DNA of 15,341 bases from Sulfurovum sp. (lineage in GTDB: Bacteria > Campylobacterota > Campylobacteria > Campylobacterales > Sulfurovaceae), in contig DYMW01000011.1 of the NCBI GenBank assembly GCA_020721385.1, positions 6,419-21,759 on the forward strand, given 5' to 3'. Position numbers and translations under genes: made by a program. A model generated the notes under the pieces. That model did not search any database. It saw only the letters and a program-made list of their open reading frames with translations, and was not told the DNA's origin. Below are positions 14,301-15,341 of the stretch, one piece after another. Position 1 is the first letter of the stretch, and every line of letters begins with the position of its first letter.

Positions 14301-15341
14301 ATTTTACCTTCGTTAAGTTGTTGTTTTAATTTTACCACAAATTCATCAAAAGAAAGATTATATTGCTCTTTTGTTCGTCTATCTCTAATTGCAACGGTTC
14401 TATTTGCTACCTCTTCTTCCCCTACAATGACAACATAAGGAACTCTTTGTTTCTCTGCATTTCGTACTCTTTTGTTCAATGAATCATTCTTATCAAAAAT
14501 TTCACAATCAATATTAATGTCCATTAACTCGTTTTTAAGCTCATGAGCATATTTACTATGCGTTTCTGAAATAGGTACAAAAATCACTTGTGTTGGTGCC
14601 AAGAACAATGGAAATTCACCTGCATAATGTTCGGTTAAAATAGCAATAAATCGTTCAAATGAACCTAAAATTGCACGGTGAATCATTACAGGTTGTCTTC
14701 GACTGTTGTCTTCTGCCACATATTCAACCCCAAATCTCTCGGGTAAGTTAAAATCCACTTGAATGGTACCACATTGCCATTTTCTACCCAAAGCATCGGT
14801 AATTTTTACATCAATTTTGGGTCCATAAAAGGCTCCACCACCCTCATCAATTTTATACGGTAAATTGTTTTCATCCAATGCTTTTTTAAGTCCATTGGTT
14901 GCCAACTCCCAAACCACATCTTCACCAATTGCTTTTTCTGGTTTTGTCGCTACTTCCATGGTATATTCAAAACCAAAGAGTTTCATAACCGAATCCACAA
15001 ACTCAACCACATCAATAACTTCTGATGCTATCTGCTCTGGTGTACAAAAAATATGTGCATCATCTTGAGTAAACTCTCTTACTCTTAGCAAACCATGTAA
15101 TGCACCTGATTTTTCATGACGATGAACCACCCCATATTCATAATATTTTAAAGGTAAATCACGGTAGCTTTTTCCTGTCTGCTTAAAAATCTGAATATGA
15201 CCAATACAGTTCATAGGTTTAACCCCATACTCTTGTTCATCAATGGTGGTTAAGTACATATTTTCACCATAACAAGCATAGTGTCCAGAAGTTCTCCACA
15301 TATCGGCTTTCAACATTTCAGGGCCTCTTACAGGCAAATAA
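14297..15341 (-). CDS. thrS: Threonyl-tRNA synthetase, C-terminal part (cut by window edge)
   Basis: About 347 codons are visible, the catalytic and anticodon-binding parts of a class II enzyme of about 600 residues. The N-terminal editing and TGS domains lie outside the window. The reading frame is open to the last base; the TTG near 15337 is an internal Leu codon, not a start. Visible motifs are RTSGHY, KPMNCIGH (zinc-ligand Cys codon at 15206-15208), motif 2 HRHEKSGALHGLLRVREFTQDDAHIF, motif 3 in MIHRAILGSFERFIAIL, and the C-terminal anticodon domain (APTQVIFVPIS ... VPYVVIVGEEE). It charges tRNA-Thr. Its stop overlaps the infC start by four bases, so both are translated from one message. 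Confidence 0.97.
   Translation of the reverse strand, partial: YLPVRGPEMLKADMWRTSGHYACYGENMYLTTIDEQEYGVKPMNCIGHIQIFKQTGKSYRDLPLKYYEYGVVHRHEKSGALHGLLRVREFTQDDAHIFCTPEQIASEVIDVVEFVDSVMKLFGFEYTMEVATKPEKAIGEDVVWELATNGLKKALDENNLPYKIDEGGGAFYGPKIDVKITDALGRKWQCGTIQVDFNLPERFGVEYVAEDNSRRQPVMIHRAILGSFERFIAILTEHYAGEFPLFLAPTQVIFVPISETHSKYAHELKNELMDINIDCEIFDKNDSLNKRVRNAEKQRVPYVVIVGEEEVANRTVAIRDRRTKEQYNLSFDEFVVKLKQQLNEGKI
14307..14311 (-). promoter_or_regulatory. Ribosome-binding site for the TTG start of infC
   Basis: The minus strand reads GAAGG within the last codons of thrS, six bases ahead of TTG at 14300. The next ATG in frame, near 14243, would remove the residues before MNEDIRDRE and has no ribosome-binding site. 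Confidence 0.6.

Overview
The window is AT-rich, tightly packed bacterial chromosome, most likely from the Campylobacterota (former Epsilonproteobacteria), for example a Sulfurimonas-, Sulfurovum- or Arcobacter-like organism. This rests on base composition, the style of the IF-3 and ThrRS proteins, and extensive overlap of start and stop codons. The genus is not determined. No tRNA, rRNA, CRISPR array, insertion sequence or phage gene was found. No gene-free stretch exceeds about 175 bases.

Layout: (1) 38-1786 (+), an exported YcbB/LdtD-like L,D-transpeptidase that cross-links peptidoglycan. (2) 1809-3324 (-), three pseudopilin genes: GspG, a GspH-like protein and a GspI-like protein. (3) A short divergent promoter region near 3325-3387, with back-to-back overlapping -10 elements. 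(4) 3388-12073 (+), a nearly gapless operon: gspK, gspL-like, gspM-like, gspN-like, gspC, gspD, gspE, gspJ and a small exosortase-family membrane protease/transpeptidase. (5) A hairpin covering the two convergent stop codons at 12073-12101. (6) 12100-13575 (-), a DUF945 (YdgA-like) envelope protein. (7) A strong palindromic terminator at 13702-13731. (8) 13749-15341 (-), infC (TTG start) and the C-terminal part of thrS, which runs off the window edge.

Regions 2-4 form a type II secretion system (T2SS). GspD is the outer-membrane secretin, GspC the PDZ connector, and GspL, GspM and probably GspN the inner-membrane platform. GspE is the ATPase, and G, H, I, J and K form the pseudopilus. The platform protein GspF and prepilin peptidase GspO are not in the window and must be encoded elsewhere if the system works.

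Two things set this locus apart. The last gene of the operon encodes an exosortase-family protein with an apparently intact Cys-Arg-His triad, translationally coupled to gspJ. The secretin carries a long Ser/Thr/Pro-rich linker ending in what looks like a SPOR (peptidoglycan-binding) domain. Together with the neighbouring L,D-transpeptidase, this suggests a T2SS variant tied to the cell wall and to C-terminal sorting of its cargo. That interpretation is inference. No protein in the window has a recognisable exosortase sorting tail.
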